Shown piece by piece: positions 44,326 to 57,193 of a DNA stretch of 64,000 nt. Numbering within the stretch: the stretch's first letter is position 1; every line of letters starts with the position of its first letter. The notes under the pieces are model-generated. The model saw only the letters and a program-made list of their open reading frames with translations. It was not told the origin of the DNA and searched no databases. The stretch is from Melampsora larici-populina 98AG31 (taxonomy: Eukaryota; Basidiomycota; Pucciniomycetes; Pucciniales; Melampsoraceae), in contig NW_006768817.1 of the NCBI RefSeq assembly GCF_000204055.1, forward strand, positions 170,997-234,996, in the 5' to 3' direction. Both the position numbers and the translations under genes were made by a program.

Positions 44326-44442
44326 CTTGTGGCAGAAAAACCTAGAAAAAAGCTGAAATTCTGAGGGCGGTCTGTCATGTATGATCCCTCTAATTCAGAT
44401 TTTTCATAAGGAAAAACTGTAAATGGCTAAGAAGACCGTAAG

Positions 44443-45139
44443 ACCTATAAATGTAGTGCAGCGTATTAGCACTCTTCTCCAACAAGCTCAGGTATGCAGA
44501 CCTTTGCTAACCTAAAGGTTTGGGAGGTAAAGATGAAATGAGAAACAAATAAGTAAACTCAAGAGTTTATAATAGTTGATCTAAAGGAAGTTTCTCTTTC
44601 CAACAGATATCATATTATTAATTACTAATCAACTAACCTATAAATGTAGTGCAGCGTATTAGCACTCTTCTCCAACAAGCTCAGGTATGCAGACCTTTGC
44701 TAACCTAGAATAGATAAAGATAGAGATAATGAAAAAGAAAGACAAGTTAGACTAATGAAACGTAACAGAAAAACCAGATGAATTTGTACCTAAAGGTTTG
44801 GGAGGTAAAGATGAAATGAGAAACAAATAAGTAAACTCAAGAGTTTATAAGAGTTGATCTAAAGGAAGTTCTACATCGAATGATATCAGTATTATGATGA
44901 AATACAAAAATTCAAGTGAAAGACTTACTCTCTTTCCAACAGATAAGGAAAGAGAGACAAAGTCGAGAAACACAGTCAACTACATATAAGAGAGAATTCT
45001 TGAGAAAACATATTGGGATTGATGTTCATCAAACTTGTTGAGAAATAAAAAAGTAATCTGAGAACGAAAAACATATCTAAAGCACTTTGCATCTAACCAA
45101 ACTACATTTCGAAACTACAGTCTTGATTGTCTTTTAACA
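44443..45139 (-). repeat. Copia-A downstream LTR with two introns and a spliced duplicate
   Basis: On the minus strand the LTR begins TGTTAAAAGACAATC (45139), right after a GGGGGTG polypurine tract. A TATA-like TTATATGTAG lies near 44985. The exon parts C2 (ending 44929), B2 (44870-44792) and A2 (from 44704) are separated by introns 44928-44871 (GTAAGT...TGTAG) and 44789-44705 (GTACAA...TCTAG). Further down, at 44609-44443, the same C1, B1 (79 bp) and A1 (71 bp) follow one another with both introns exactly absent. A 26-bp AT-rich spacer (44635-44610) lies between the copies. The outer LTR end is not certain. Confidence 0.8.
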
Positions 45140-45160
45140 CACCCCCTCAATCAAGACACG

Positions 45161-48100
45161 CTAAGAACACTTCTTCAAACCTATACCTTTCATATGCTCC
45201 CAGAAGGGTCCAGCATGTAATGGTTTTGTCAATAAATCCGCCGTCATATCTTCAGAGTTGCAATAAGTTAATGTAATTCTGTTTTGCTTCACCTGTTCTC
45301 GTATCCAGTGATGTTCAATGTCAATGTGCTTAGTCCTCCCGTGATTTACCACATTCGAAGACAGGTCAATTGCACCAAGATTGTCACAGTTAATGCTAAC
45401 CGGTCCATTCCATTCAAAACCAACATCCCTAAGCAAGTTTCTTAGCCATTGAACTTCTTGTCCAGCTTCAGTAGTCGCCCTATACTCAGCCTCCGTCGAA
45501 GATAAAGCCACCGTCTGTTGTAGTCGTGATCGCCAAGAGATTGCCCCCCCGAACAAAGTGGTAAGATAACCCGTAGTTGATCGCCAAGTATTTTTGCACC
45601 CCGCCCAATCAGAATCGACGTTGGTGAAAGGTACGTTCCAACTAGATTTCATTTGAAACAGACGATTATCTTCAGATTGATAGTGAATGCCAAGGTGGAT
45701 TGTTCCACGTAAGTATTTCAAAACATGGCGAAAAGCGTCCCAATGACGTTGGCAGGGCGTGTCGAGGTGTTGTGACAATACCCCTACTGCATAAGCGATA
45801 TCCGGCCTGGTGCACTGAGAAATGTACATCAGGCTTCCAACCCCTGATCGGTAAGGCAAGTTTAGTTTTTGAAATTCAGCTATCTCTTCATCGGTTGATT
45901 TTAAAAGTTTTAATCCTCCTTGCACCGGCGTTGAAACTGGCTTGCAGTCTGACAATTCGAATTGTAGAAGGAGAGATTCAGTCATTGATCTTTGGTGAAT
46001 TGCGTAATGATGCTTTGAAAACCTGATCGTTTCGATTCCCACAACACAGGTTGCGACACCTAAGTCATCCATTTCCCAAAACTTGCTGATTTCTTGTTTA
46101 AAGATGAGAATGCAGTCAATAGGGCCGGTGATTGCCATATCGTCCACGTGGAGATAAAAGATGATGATATCGACTTTGGATCGTTGTCGGATGTAGACAC
46201 ATTTGTCGCCTTCTGCTTGTAGGAATCCTGCTTTGATCAGTTTTTCACGGAATTCCTCATTCCATTCATGAGCAGATTGCTTTAAACCATACAAGGCTTG
46301 CAACAATAGACAAACTTTATCGTCATCAAGTGAAGCATACCCTTCGGGTTGCTCCATGTAGACAGTTTCCTTGAGAGGTGAGTTAAGGAAAGCTGCGACA
46401 GCATCCATGGAGTGGATTTCCCACCCGAAATAGGCGGCTATTGCAACCAAAATGCGATAAGATGCTGGCTTTCCAGTGGGAGCGTACGTTTGTTCATAAT
46501 CGACTCCGAAGGTTTGAGTGAAGCCTTTAGCAACTATTCTTGCTTTGTGTTTTCGTACCGAGCCATCAGAGTGATTCTTAACTTTGAAATGCCATCGCGA
46601 TCCTACCACAGGTGCATCCTTAGGTCGATCAACAAGTTTCCATACCCCTTTTCGAGACATGTTATCCATTTCTTTGGTACAAGCTTTTAACCAATCTTCG
46701 CGACTTGCACTTTTCATTGCCTGTTTATAGCTTCCAGGTTCTGTGACTAATCTAACTGTTGATTCTGCGGCGAAAGCATAAGCACATACGTCTCCTCGTT
46801 CAACAAAACCATCACCTTCCCAAAAAGCCATGTTTGAATTCGGCACAAAACGATCCGGCGGTCTAATTGTCCTACCCGAACGTCGCGGTTGAGTTGAAGG
46901 TTCCTCCTTGTGCTGATCCACTTGATGTTGAATGGTTACAATTTGTTGTTGAGGCATAGGATCATCATCAACAGGAGCAATAACTGGCGTTGGATTAATT
47001 TGTAACTGGGTGACTTCTTCCTCATCAGCCGTCAGATGCGATATGTCAAAGGTGGGAAGGTTGGAGAAAGGGTACACATCTTCTCGAAAAGATGCATCAT
47101 GGGTAATTTCGATCTTTGAATCATTTAACATGAAGACTCGATAGTTGTGGTTGTGCTCGGTGTGACCAACTAAGACACCGTGCTCTGTTGTTGGACCGTA
47201 CTTGGATTCCCGTTCAGGCTTTCGAATTAATACATAAGTTAGGCATCCGAATGCTTTGATGTGAGAAACGTCTGGTTGGCGACCATACCACATCTGAAAC
47301 GGGGTCATGTTCTTGGGAAGAGTAGTAGTTATTGTTCGGTTGTTTAAGAAAACTGCATTTTTCACCGACTCCATCCAGAAGCGAATAGGTAAGTTAGCTT
47401 GGATCATCATAGCTCTTCCTTTTGAAACAATAGTGCTCATTGAGCGTTCTGCAACACCATTTTCTTTGGGAGTGTATGCTGCTGTCACTCGAAGATAAAT
47501 GCCTTCACGTTGGCATTATGGTAACAAAACGTCATTCAGGAATTCCCCACCACCGTCAAGCGTCAGACATTTTACCTTTCTGTCGCACTGTCGTTCAACA
47601 AGGCTAAGGTAGGTGTGAATGGCATTATGGACCTCTTCCTTCTCCTTGGACTTAAGACCCGTTATGTGTCGGTATGAAGTGTGGTCGTCGGTAAAGAGTA
47701 TGAAATAGAGTGATTGACACAGTGATGGTGTCCTCATGATTCCACTTAAATCGACATGAATATTGTCTAATGGATGTAGGGATCTGGTGCGTGTATATGA
47801 ATGAGGTTGGCGATGACCTTTAGATAAATCACATGAATTGCAAGGCAGTGAAAGAGGTAAAACAAGCTTTGACAGAGAAATTGGTAACCCCAAGACTACA
47901 TCCCCCTTAATCATCTGCCTCAAATAAGCAAAATTTGGGTGGCCTAGTCGATGATGAAGGAGTTGTAGCGGTTCAGTGTTTGTTGTATCTGTAGCTGAGC
48001 AGTTTGGCATGAGATCGGATGAGATGGTACGCACGGAATTGAGTTGAAGTAACATAGAAGTTGGGTGAATCTTTCCGGCTAGTGCCACAATTCCTTCTCT

Positions 48101-48180
48101 TTCAATGACAAAAGATCCATCATTACGACGGTGTGGTGCGCAGATCATGGTATCAATCAAAAAAAAATCAAAATTTAAAT
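45161..48180 (-). pseudogene. Ty1/Copia polyprotein, 5'-truncated, one stop (Copia-A)
   Basis: This is a retrotransposon polyprotein that lacks gag and protease. It opens near 48180 with AT-rich junk, then a GAG-pre-integrase region (LLHHRLGHPNFAYL, CNSCDLSKGH). The integrase core follows: IHVDLSGIM and FILFTDDHTS, with the Glu in TPKENGVAER. A TAA at 47516-47518 splits the integrase, but the same frame continues to 45161. Reverse transcriptase is recognisable by FYLHVDDMAITG. RNase H has SDWAGCKNTWRSTTGY, SSTEAEYRATTEAG and LTKPLHAGPF. The stop is directly before the polypurine tract and LTR. Truncation plus a nonsense codon mean it cannot move by itself. Confidence 0.88.
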
Positions 48181-48189
48181 TATTGATAA

Positions 48190-49600
48190 TCATTATTGAG
48201 CAGGATTTATTATTACATATTAATTACATCATAACTTCACAATCTAACATATATTAAATTAATTTTATAATTCATTTAATTTTATTGTTATCAATTTTTA
48301 TTTTTTATTTCATTTTAAAAGTCAAAAACCAATTTTTTTATATAGTACACATAGTTTTAGATTTGACATTCAATGTTTCATGGTTTAATTCAAACAACTC
48401 ATAAGAAAGATATACAAACAAACAAATCTCAAGACAGAAGCTCTTTTTATATATTAAAACCATATTTTATTTTTGAAACACTTATTTAAATTTTAGTTTT
48501 AGTTTTATTTTTATTCATTTGAACAAACAAAAGCAAGAGAAAACAAAAGAAAAGAATAGAAACATTTATTAGAAGAGAGGTTCATTAAGTACAAATTAAT
48601 ATTCAATTGAATGAAAAGAAAGGAGAAACGAGTGAAAATGAAAACTTAAATACATATGATTAGTGGTGTTTAGAGATCATGTTGGTTAGTTTGGTAGTTT
48701 TGAAGATAATATTGTAAATGAAAGGTGGATGAGATGACTTACAGATTGATGAAGTGAAGAGTGTTGGAAGGAAAGATCGAGATCGAGATCGATCGAGCGA
48801 AAACGAGACAGCGAGGTAAAGAGGAAGTGAAGATGTATTATGGGATATGTAGTGGCTGTATCAGTGTGAATTATGGGTTGTTACAGGTCGAAATTTTCGA
48901 TTTTCGATTTTTGGATTAAGGAAGATGGTTATGAGATCAAACAACCATGATTGATAATCAAGCTGATGGAATCAAATGAAAAGGTAGTTGAATGATTCAT
49001 TGGAGAGCAAATACACAGCCTCTATTCAATATTACACAGCATCATCATCTTAGAATTGATTGGTAATCAAAGAAACTCTTTTATTATTAGAAATGTGTGT
49101 AGATAAGGCATTATATATGAAGATTGACTATAAGAAGATGGATTATTATTAGTAAAGTGTTTATAAAGTCTTGGAGACGAAATTATATCTGAGTTTAAGA
49201 ATTTGTAATAGCTGTTTACCATTCAACAAGTCACAAATTGATCATAAGAAGAGCTTGGCAGTAGCAATTAGTCATCTTTGCTGGGTACACTACGGTCCAA
49301 ACTTTAAGGGCAAATATGTCTTCAAAACACCCTCAGTATTGAAATTCGAGAAACATGGAACTTTACATACCAGTGACAAATGCGTTATATGATTGTGATG
49401 TAGATTTTGTGTTTTTGTAGAAAATATGTAAATTCAATGTATTTCTTATTGTGATTTGAAAACATATACGCTTGAGGTATCTCAATACCTCATCAGAACA
49501 TAAATTAACCACAACATAAACTAAACGTGCCCATTACAAACTCAACAGGTACTTCCTATATAGCTTCCATGTTTAAAGTAGACTAGAGTAGACTGCTGTA
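48190..49600. other. Very AT-rich stretch without a gene
   Basis: 48.19-48.65 kb is extremely AT-rich and replaces the missing 5' half of Copia-A. A GATCGAGATCGAGATCGATCG word lies near 48777. Open frames to 49.6 kb are short and featureless. It probably represents decayed transposon or intergenic DNA. Confidence 0.5.
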
Positions 49601-50284
49601 GATTGTTCAGCTTCTGATACCAAGTCCCCAAGCGAGGTTTGACTTTTGGAAAACCAAGTCATATGAAGTCGAGTCATTTCCCTTTTGGCAACAAGTCACA
49701 GATCTCTTTGCACATCATTCCGCTCTTCCACTTGTTTTTATATGGTTTCTTCTTTGTTTTTCTTTCTTTTCGCCATCCTGCTAACATATCCATTCTCTCC
49801 CATTTTCCTTCTGACTCAGGTTCTCCGAGTCCGCAAAGGTCCTCAATCCGATAAGGTTAAAAAACATAAGCATCCAATCTGTGATACACCAAGATACGCC
49901 AGTCTGCCTTCGTCTGCTTCGTTTTGAATCCTATGTTGACCAAGTTTTCTTTTTTCTAAATCGTTCCATTCTTTCCACTCAATTCCTTCTTCACAATCTG
50001 TACCATTCACACATCTCTCCCACGCAGCTCTCAAACCCTTCTCCAGATTAGTGATCCGGCGTATTGAATACTACTGAATAACACCGATCGATCTCGCGTC
50101 TCGAATGATCAACGTCGCAATAGAGCCAACTCGCTCATTCCCGCAGTCAGATAAGCAAGCACCTTCTGTGGTTCTTGCTCGGGAGTGACCATTAGCGACA
50201 CCTGATAAATGAGACTCTTTGCTAGCTGAATGGCTTAATCTTCATACTCATCGAGGTATAAAGCCAAGACGGTTACTGCAAATG

Positions 50285-50870
50285 AATTCGAAGATGCTGA
50301 TTTAATTTGGGATCAATTTAAACATGATATCATCCAAAGGGTTTTAAGGTATGGTGATGTACTTGTTAAGTAAGTGTTTTATGAAAATGATCCTTTTTGT
50401 GGGATGGGTTTGGGCAAGGGATCGGTGATTGATTTTCTTTGGTTTTTTAGTTTGGTTCGATGATTATGTTGAGGATGGAACATCAAGATTACTGAAATTG
50501 AAAAATTTGTTTCATAAGTGAGTAAATTGATTCTATTATCCCTTTTTTGAAAAGTTGCTACCCTTTCATCGATACAAACTGATGATTTTGGGGTTTCTCT
50601 TCCCTACCAAAATCGATGTGGACGTGGGTCGATGGTCGCTTACGTTGGATCAAAAAGCTACCACCGCCATCACAAGCCAGGTATGTGGTTAGCAAGTTGA
50701 CCTACCCATCCGCTGAGCTCTTGCTGATGGAATTTGTGTTTAGATTCAAAAATCTGGTGATGGAGACCAATCGCAAGGTTTTTGATGGTACTTGCACGTT
50801 TGCAGCCATCATGACAACACACAAGGATGATATAATTCTTCCTGACAAAAACAAGGGGGAGCAAACATGA
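50285..50870 (+). pseudogene. Faint multi-exon host-gene relic, last part histone H3-like
   Basis: Exon-like pieces are visible: DADLIWDQFKHDIIQRVLRY before GTAAGT near 50372, and FDDYVEDGTSRLLKLKNLFH before GTGAGT near 50519. A frame at 50616-50870 then carries RWIKKLPPPSQARY, LTYPSAELLLMEF and TTHKDDIILPDKNKGE. The last has a loose resemblance to the histone H3 fold end (KLP...SSA...AIH...KDI.L...GE). Whether the pieces belong together is unclear. I would treat it as a decayed relic. From 50.88 to 51.95 kb nothing is recognised. Confidence 0.25.
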
Positions 50871-52967
50871 ACTGAATATTGACTGATTGTGAACCAACTT
50901 GTTATCTTATTTTTCTTTTCTTTTACTTTCCTTTATTTTAGTTTATTTTCTTTCACTTTCTCTTCTTTTATGGGTTCCTCCAACTACTTCTTTACATTAA
51001 AGAACTTTTTGTCGATCAAAGATTGTCGTTCCTCTTATTTCTGTTGCGCATCTGGAATGTATACAGCCTCTGATGTTACTACATTTGCTGCGTATCAACC
51101 CAGTTTGCATGGTATTGTGACCCAAGCGAAACAAAATGCAAGCTCCAGTATGGAGCGCGCTCACTGGATTAAAAAACACGGAATCAAAAATATATATACA
51201 AAAATAGCGGCTATACAATAAAATCACAATTTGAATCGAATCAAACTGAGACCCGATTAAAATCTGGGGTGGATCCATGTTCCAGAAACATACGACTTAT
51301 GTAAATGAGATGTGCAGAATACATTTCACAGATGTAGCTAAAAAGATTTTGTCAGCAATATGTTGCAAGTATGTCTGACTTTCATACTTGATACGTTCAG
51401 CATTCATGCTGATTACATAACAATTATGTACGACAAGTGTTGAGCAGAGATAAACAAAACATGTTCGCAACGTAACCACATATGTTTACGTCACGTTTTT
51501 ACTGGGGGTGTTTCAAATCATCAGGAAAACATTGTTGAAACAGATGGTGAAAACATGTAAAAATTACGAATATTTTGATCCGTAGTGTAAATGAGTAAAG
51601 AATCACTTGTAGAAGATCTATTGATCACATTACATCATACTACATATTTGTACTAGCTAAAATGGCTCAAAATGGTGAATTTGGGAAATGTAGAAGATCA
51701 TTGAATCATTGCATCATAGCTGTTTACCAACTTTTTAGTCATCTTTTTGGTTTTTTAAAGCTGTTTACCATTATTATTTGTAAAATCAGATATATAAGTC
51801 TTGGTCTTTGTCCCACTTTCGTATTTTTTCCTTTTCTTCTTCATCTATGATAAAGTGTAGTAGTTTTTTATCATTATAAGAATCACTACACAGTCCTAGT
51901 TCACTTAAACTGCCCTTATTAATTAATAAGAGAATTTATTTTATTGGTCTTATAAGCAACGGTGGCTCGACTAAGCTAATTTAGCGCCTTAGCAACACGT
52001 AGCTTAGCGCTTTCTGCGCGCTAAGTTAGCGCCTGAACCTTAGCGGGGCCTATACTAAGCTAAGGAGCTCGCCACATTTCCCTTAGCGGCACCCAGCTAA
52101 GCTTCTTAGCTTAGCGCATCCCAGGCCCGCTCCGCTAAGCGTTTTGAGCGGGTCCAGACCGCTATTTTAGCGGCCTTAGCGGGAATTGATAGAGGACGCC
52201 TTATGTACTTAAGGCGCCCAGTATATGTAGTGAAGTCCGAGTGTCGGACCTTCACATTTGCCCGCTCTCCGTATCAGTATGTATATGTAAGTTGTTTTCA
52301 AACTTCGATCACCGGAGTGTATCACTCACCACTCCCCTCTTCCCACTCACCACACCTCTCTCTCGACTCACCACACCACCACACCTCTCTTTTGACTCAC
52401 CATGAGTCACCAATCCGATATCGATATTTCAAATTCACGTCGATCTAGCCAAAATGTCACACCCACTGCTTCAGAACAGTTGAACTCAGGTGAATCAAAT
52501 CACAACTCCGATGATGGTGTAATTGTACCTCCCCGAAGAACAAGCCGGATCATCACCCCCAGAAGACCCTCCAATATGGTTCAACCGTCATCCGATTCTC
52601 GTCACTCTATTGCTACATCAAATCATCATCAATCAAAAAAGAAGAGAAAGCAGGCCGCAGCCAGTGATACCAAGACCGAGACCAAGATTCAGCTTACTCA
52701 AAACAAAAACAAAAAGAAACAAAAACAAAAACACAAGAGGACTAAATCAAATGATGCAGCACAGGTTAGACTCTGAGTTAATCACTTCTTAATTAAAACT
52801 AACCTTGCTTTTACATTTCAGAACGATGATATCGATCGTGCAGCTCTTGCACAGAACTCCGATAGCGAAATCGAAAGAATCAAGTCTTCCGCCCGAACAA
52901 GTAAGACTAAGGGTGGAGAGAAGGATGCTGAAGGGTATGATGATGTACTTGTGTACTTTTCTGAACC

Positions 52968-55900
52968 AATACCGGAACAGCTCCACTCAAAGGCGTGGCA
53001 GCGGAGCGCTGTTTTTGGCGCTCCGCGCACCGCACCTTAGAGCGGAGCCTCCATGCCACTCCCGGGGCCCGGGAATTCCTGGAGCGGAGCAATCGCTCCA
53101 CTCCCCGCCCCGGGTGCGCGCTCCCCGCTCTATAGAGCGCAGCAGAAGCCCTGTACCCAGGGGCAAGGGTACAGGCTTGTACAGGTGGCTCGTCACTCTT
53201 GATCACGATCCATTCCACCAACCATCTCTCTTCAAACACCAACAGTACACCAGTTCGTGGCGCTTCACCCAATTAGGAAACATGGACCACCCCTGGCAAG
53301 TATCTCGACTGTGGCTGGCCTGTGGTTATCATTCTTTTTGGACTTCTTGGTTGAAAATAATGATTCGGTGAGTCGCTTGAATCCGATAAGAGTTCAATAA
53401 CAACACACTTATCTAATCTTCCTTTGCTTGTATCCCTTTTCTTTTTATTCTTTTCCAATCTCTATCATCAACATCAATGGCACCCTCCAAAAAAACTCCC
53501 AAAAGTTCAACCCAGATCACGCTCCAGGTTCCCAGTCAGGTTTCATCGAGACAACTCCGTCCACCCAGCCCTAACCGACGAAAGGAAGGTTTTATCGTTC
53601 CTCCAAAAGACTCACGTGCATCTCTTTCTGTTGATGACGATGAGGAGGGATCACCTGAAGGCCCCCTTTCTAATCAATTGGCCTCACCTCGACCCCTGGC
53701 TTCATCAAACAACAAGAAAAAAGACGCTCCAGCACAAGTTCAACCCAACGCAAAACCTACCTCACAACAAAAAGTGAGTCTTTTTATTCTAATCAATATG
53801 TTAATCAATATTGATTGACTAACTTTTATGTTTTGGACTGTTATTCTAGTCACGTTCTTCAACCAGCAAACGAACCAGATCACCGTCTGGTAGTGTAGGA
53901 ACAGCCTCACCTCAAACATCTAAGAGATCCAAATCGGACAAAACTGACGTAAGTCGAGGCTCTCAACTCACATGCTTTTTTGAATATCTCATTTCACTAT
54001 TGCTTTTACAATTTTATTTAGGCCTTTGAGGTCCCAGACAAGTTGGATCTTGATCAGGATTCGGATGTAGAGTTTGTCAGTCAGATGGAACCTGGATACA
54101 ACACGGTTCGATCAGCCCGTGTTCAGGACCTGCTTACTTACTTTCATCCGCCTAAAGTAAGTACATCTCTTTTCTGTTTTTGTCGACAATATCGCATTCA
54201 GTCTGTCATGCACGTAGCTGACTCAAGATGCATTTCATTAGGGTCCACTGTACAAGTGCAAATGGTGTCCTAAGTCGTACAGTGCCGGGGACAGATCATT
54301 CTGGGGTCTTTGGCACCATCGCGATGGAGGCGAAGGTCAACCTCAATGCCCAAACCGTCACAAAGCGATTGCTGCCGGTGTCCAGCTTCCCCCTTCATAC
54401 ACAGAACAAATGCAAGCTGAGAAGAAGCCAGAGAAGCAAGGAAAGTCAAAATTAGATTCATATCTTTCTGGACCCAAGTTTTCACCCGATCTCCTCAACA
54501 TGATCCTAGTCATGTGGGTAGTTCGCCATGCTCTACCTTGGATCAGATTCGAAGACCCGCTCCTACAAGCAGCATTCAGTAGCGTAAATCGAGGTGCTGT
54601 GGTCCGGTCAAAAACGTGGGCGACACAGAAATCGGTGCATTTGTTTGCTGGATTGCACAACAAGGTGATCAAAACACTTCAAGTAAGTGTTGTCCGCTTA
54701 ACATTTTCACTTATATTCAATTTGTTATGTTTCTAAAACACTAAATTGTTTCCTTTGTCACGTCAATAGCAAAACGAAGGCAAGTTTTGCCTTATCCACG
54801 ACGTCTGGACCACTAAAGGCAACCGATTTGCCTTTGTGGGTGCATCAGCAAACTACATTGACAACACTTGGGAATATAAATCAACTCACCTTACACTGAA
54901 AATGGTTGCATGGCGACACTTCAGGGCTCTTCTTGCAAGACCCATTGGAAAATTCTTGGTCCGACACGGACTTCACAAGAAGATAAGTTTTTTGTCTTTT
55001 CCTTTTTTCATCGTATTATCTCTTTGATTTGAACTAATATCATTGTTTTCAAACTTCTTACATGTTAGCTCAGACCACGGACAGTGGAGGCAACAACGGT
55101 CCGATGGCTGACGAGATGCAATCGATGTTCCTGAAAGCTGAAGATCCAATCTATTGGAATGCTTCCGGCCATCACATACGATGTTATGCGCACAAATTAA
55201 ACTTGACAGTTGGCCATGGCTTGAAAGCTCTAGGTCAGAAGGTAGGAAAATCAAAACCGACAACTCCAAATAATGTACTTCTCCCAATTCCGGCTCTTGA
55301 GGTAAATGATGGCGATGGCGACGTTCAAGTAGATGATCCTGACTCAGAAGAAGATGAAGCTGATCTTCCAGAGAAGCCTGATGGAGTTGATGACAAGGAT
55401 GATGTTTCTGATGAATCCAGTAAGGATGTGCCCGAGGATGTTGTTGCGTTGGCCCTTGTCAAGGTAAGTAGCCATTTTAATCTTTTTGTATGTTCCTGTC
55501 TAAAGGTCAGCGCTAATACCTTTTACATTTTCATGTAGGTCAATACAATCTCTGGCCAAATTGCTAGTAGTGCGGCTCGCCGCAATGATTTCAAGACGCG
55601 TGCAACCCGAATGGGTTACAAGGGTCGCATGCTTAAAAGACCTTGTAAGACTCGGTGGAACAGCCATTACGAGAGTAGGCAGATAGCTTTGGAGGCTCAA
55701 GAGGTACGTCTTCATCCTTTTTTCTATTCATTCAATCTATCTTTATTTTTCAATTCATTTCTTACAATATGCTGATATATATTTATCATTGCAGATCATC
55801 AACTCGATGATTGCCGCCGATCGGAAGGCTTGTTTTTTCAAAGGTGTTACGATATCACCTGAAGAATGGCATGCTGTTGAAATGGTAAACAAGGTCCTGA

Positions 55901-57193
55901 AGGTCAGTCTGCCTTTCATTACCTTAATATGTATTGAAAGTTATATACTAACAATTTCACTTGCTAGACCTTTGTCGATGCAACATCTCGTGTTGAGGGC
56001 AATGGCCCTACTGGCTGTATATTGCTACAAGAGTATTGACGTGTGATATCGGAGCTCAAGTCCCATCGAGACGAATCATCCACCTTTCCCAGTCTCGACA
56101 ACTCTATCAACATCATGATTGAGTGGCTTACCAAGTATCAAGAAGAGGCGGCAAACACTGAAGCCATTGTCTTGGCGACAATTCTCAATCCTTGCTTCCG
56201 TGGGAAATTTTTCACCATTCATTACCCCGATTATGAAGCCTCGGCCCTTTCAGCTATTGAAAATGCTTACTCCACCGAGGTAGAAGCATCACAGGTACGC
56301 ATAGGAAGCCCTCCACCTGACACCACCAACTGTGATAATGCCGAGGTAGATGAATTTGATATCTTTGGAGTGGCGAACGGAGGCACTGAGACTTCGCATA
56401 AGTCTGAGCTGGAAGAATACATGTCTGGACGCTTCCCAATCAAAAAGGAGCAGACACCGCTTGGTTGGTGGAAGGTGAGCCCGAGTATTTTCATTGTTGA
56501 TCTTGGCCAAGCTAACATTCATTTGTTTATGTTTTATTTGTATTGTCATTCTTAATTCACAGGATCATGCACACCATTTCCCAACCCTTGCTAAACTTGC
56601 ACGCGATTATTTAGCCATCTCAGCCACTTCATGCGCATGTGAGCGGACCTTCTCAGCGGCCGCCGATGTTTGCACACCTTCAAGGGGCAGTATGCTCCCA
56701 AAGACGATGGAGCGTCTGGTGGGGTCTCAAGCGTGGATGAAAGAGGGAATTGTGCCGGATGGGATTTTTGAGGAGGCTTCACAGGCAGTTGAATCCTATA
56801 TAGCAGGTCTGAAAAATAAAAAAAAAGGATAGGTTCTCATCAAATTAATTACTAAATTAAAAGAAAGGTACTAGTATCACAATTTAAAAGGAAAGGATTC
56901 AGTTTATCTATTTAAAGTCTCTATGCTAGTGATAGTTATATCATCTATTATACAAATATGTTACTCAATTTCTTACGCTTGAAAAAAAAAATATGTTCAG
57001 TCTTTTTCTCACTGATCCAGAGCTCGAAGGCGCGGTGTGGAGCGCTAGCGGAGCGGTTTTACCGCTCCGCTCCACCGTGAGCCCCAAAAAAAACAAAAAA
57101 GCGGAGCCGGCGCGGAGCGCCTGTGCGCAGCCACTCCGCTCCGCACCCAAAACTGGTCAAAATCCAGAGTGGTGTGGAGCGATTCCAGTATTG
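52968..57193 (+). mobile_element. hAT-2 element, complete, nested in hAT-3
   Basis: TCTGAACC at 52960-52967 and again at 57194-57201 is the 8-bp target duplication expected of hAT transposons. The ends are inverted: AATACCGGAACAGCTCCAC at the left, and CAATACTGGAATCGCTCCAC as the complement at the right. GC-rich subterminal blocks rich in GGAGCGGAGC and GCTCCGC words (about 52985-53150 and 57015-57180) lie just inside. The element is 4,226 bp and contains one transposase gene. Confidence 0.85.
53477..56832 (+). pseudogene. hAT-2 transposase, 10 exons, single internal TGA
   Basis: Exons 53477-53773, 53850-53948, 54022-54156, 54242-54682, 54770-54982, 55062-55463, 55539-55703, 55795-55902, 55968-56474 and 56563-56832 form an 878-residue frame. 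The N-terminus is Ser/Pro/Lys-rich. A BED-type zinc finger starts at about residue 178 (YKCKWCPKSYSAGDRSFWGL, WHHRDG, CPNRH). The catalytic domain has CLIHDVWTTKGNRFAFVG and TDSGGNNGPM, with HHIRCYAHKLNLTVGHGLKA, then TRWNSHYESRQ. The C-terminal dimerisation domain has LARDYLAISATSCACERTFS. The only defect found is a TGA at 56037-56039 (codon 644). All introns are GT-AG except 54983-55061, which reads ATAAGT...TTAC. Confidence 0.82.

Noticed and set aside
46412..46690. Plus-strand frames across the Copia polyproteins
   Set aside because: These are antisense shadows of the reverse transcriptase and integrase frames.
54983..55061. Ordinary GT-AG intron (GTTTTT...TTAG) in hAT-2
   Set aside because: It keeps frame here but uses a very weak donor, and the homologous intron in hAT-3 cannot be read this way. 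AT-AC fits both.
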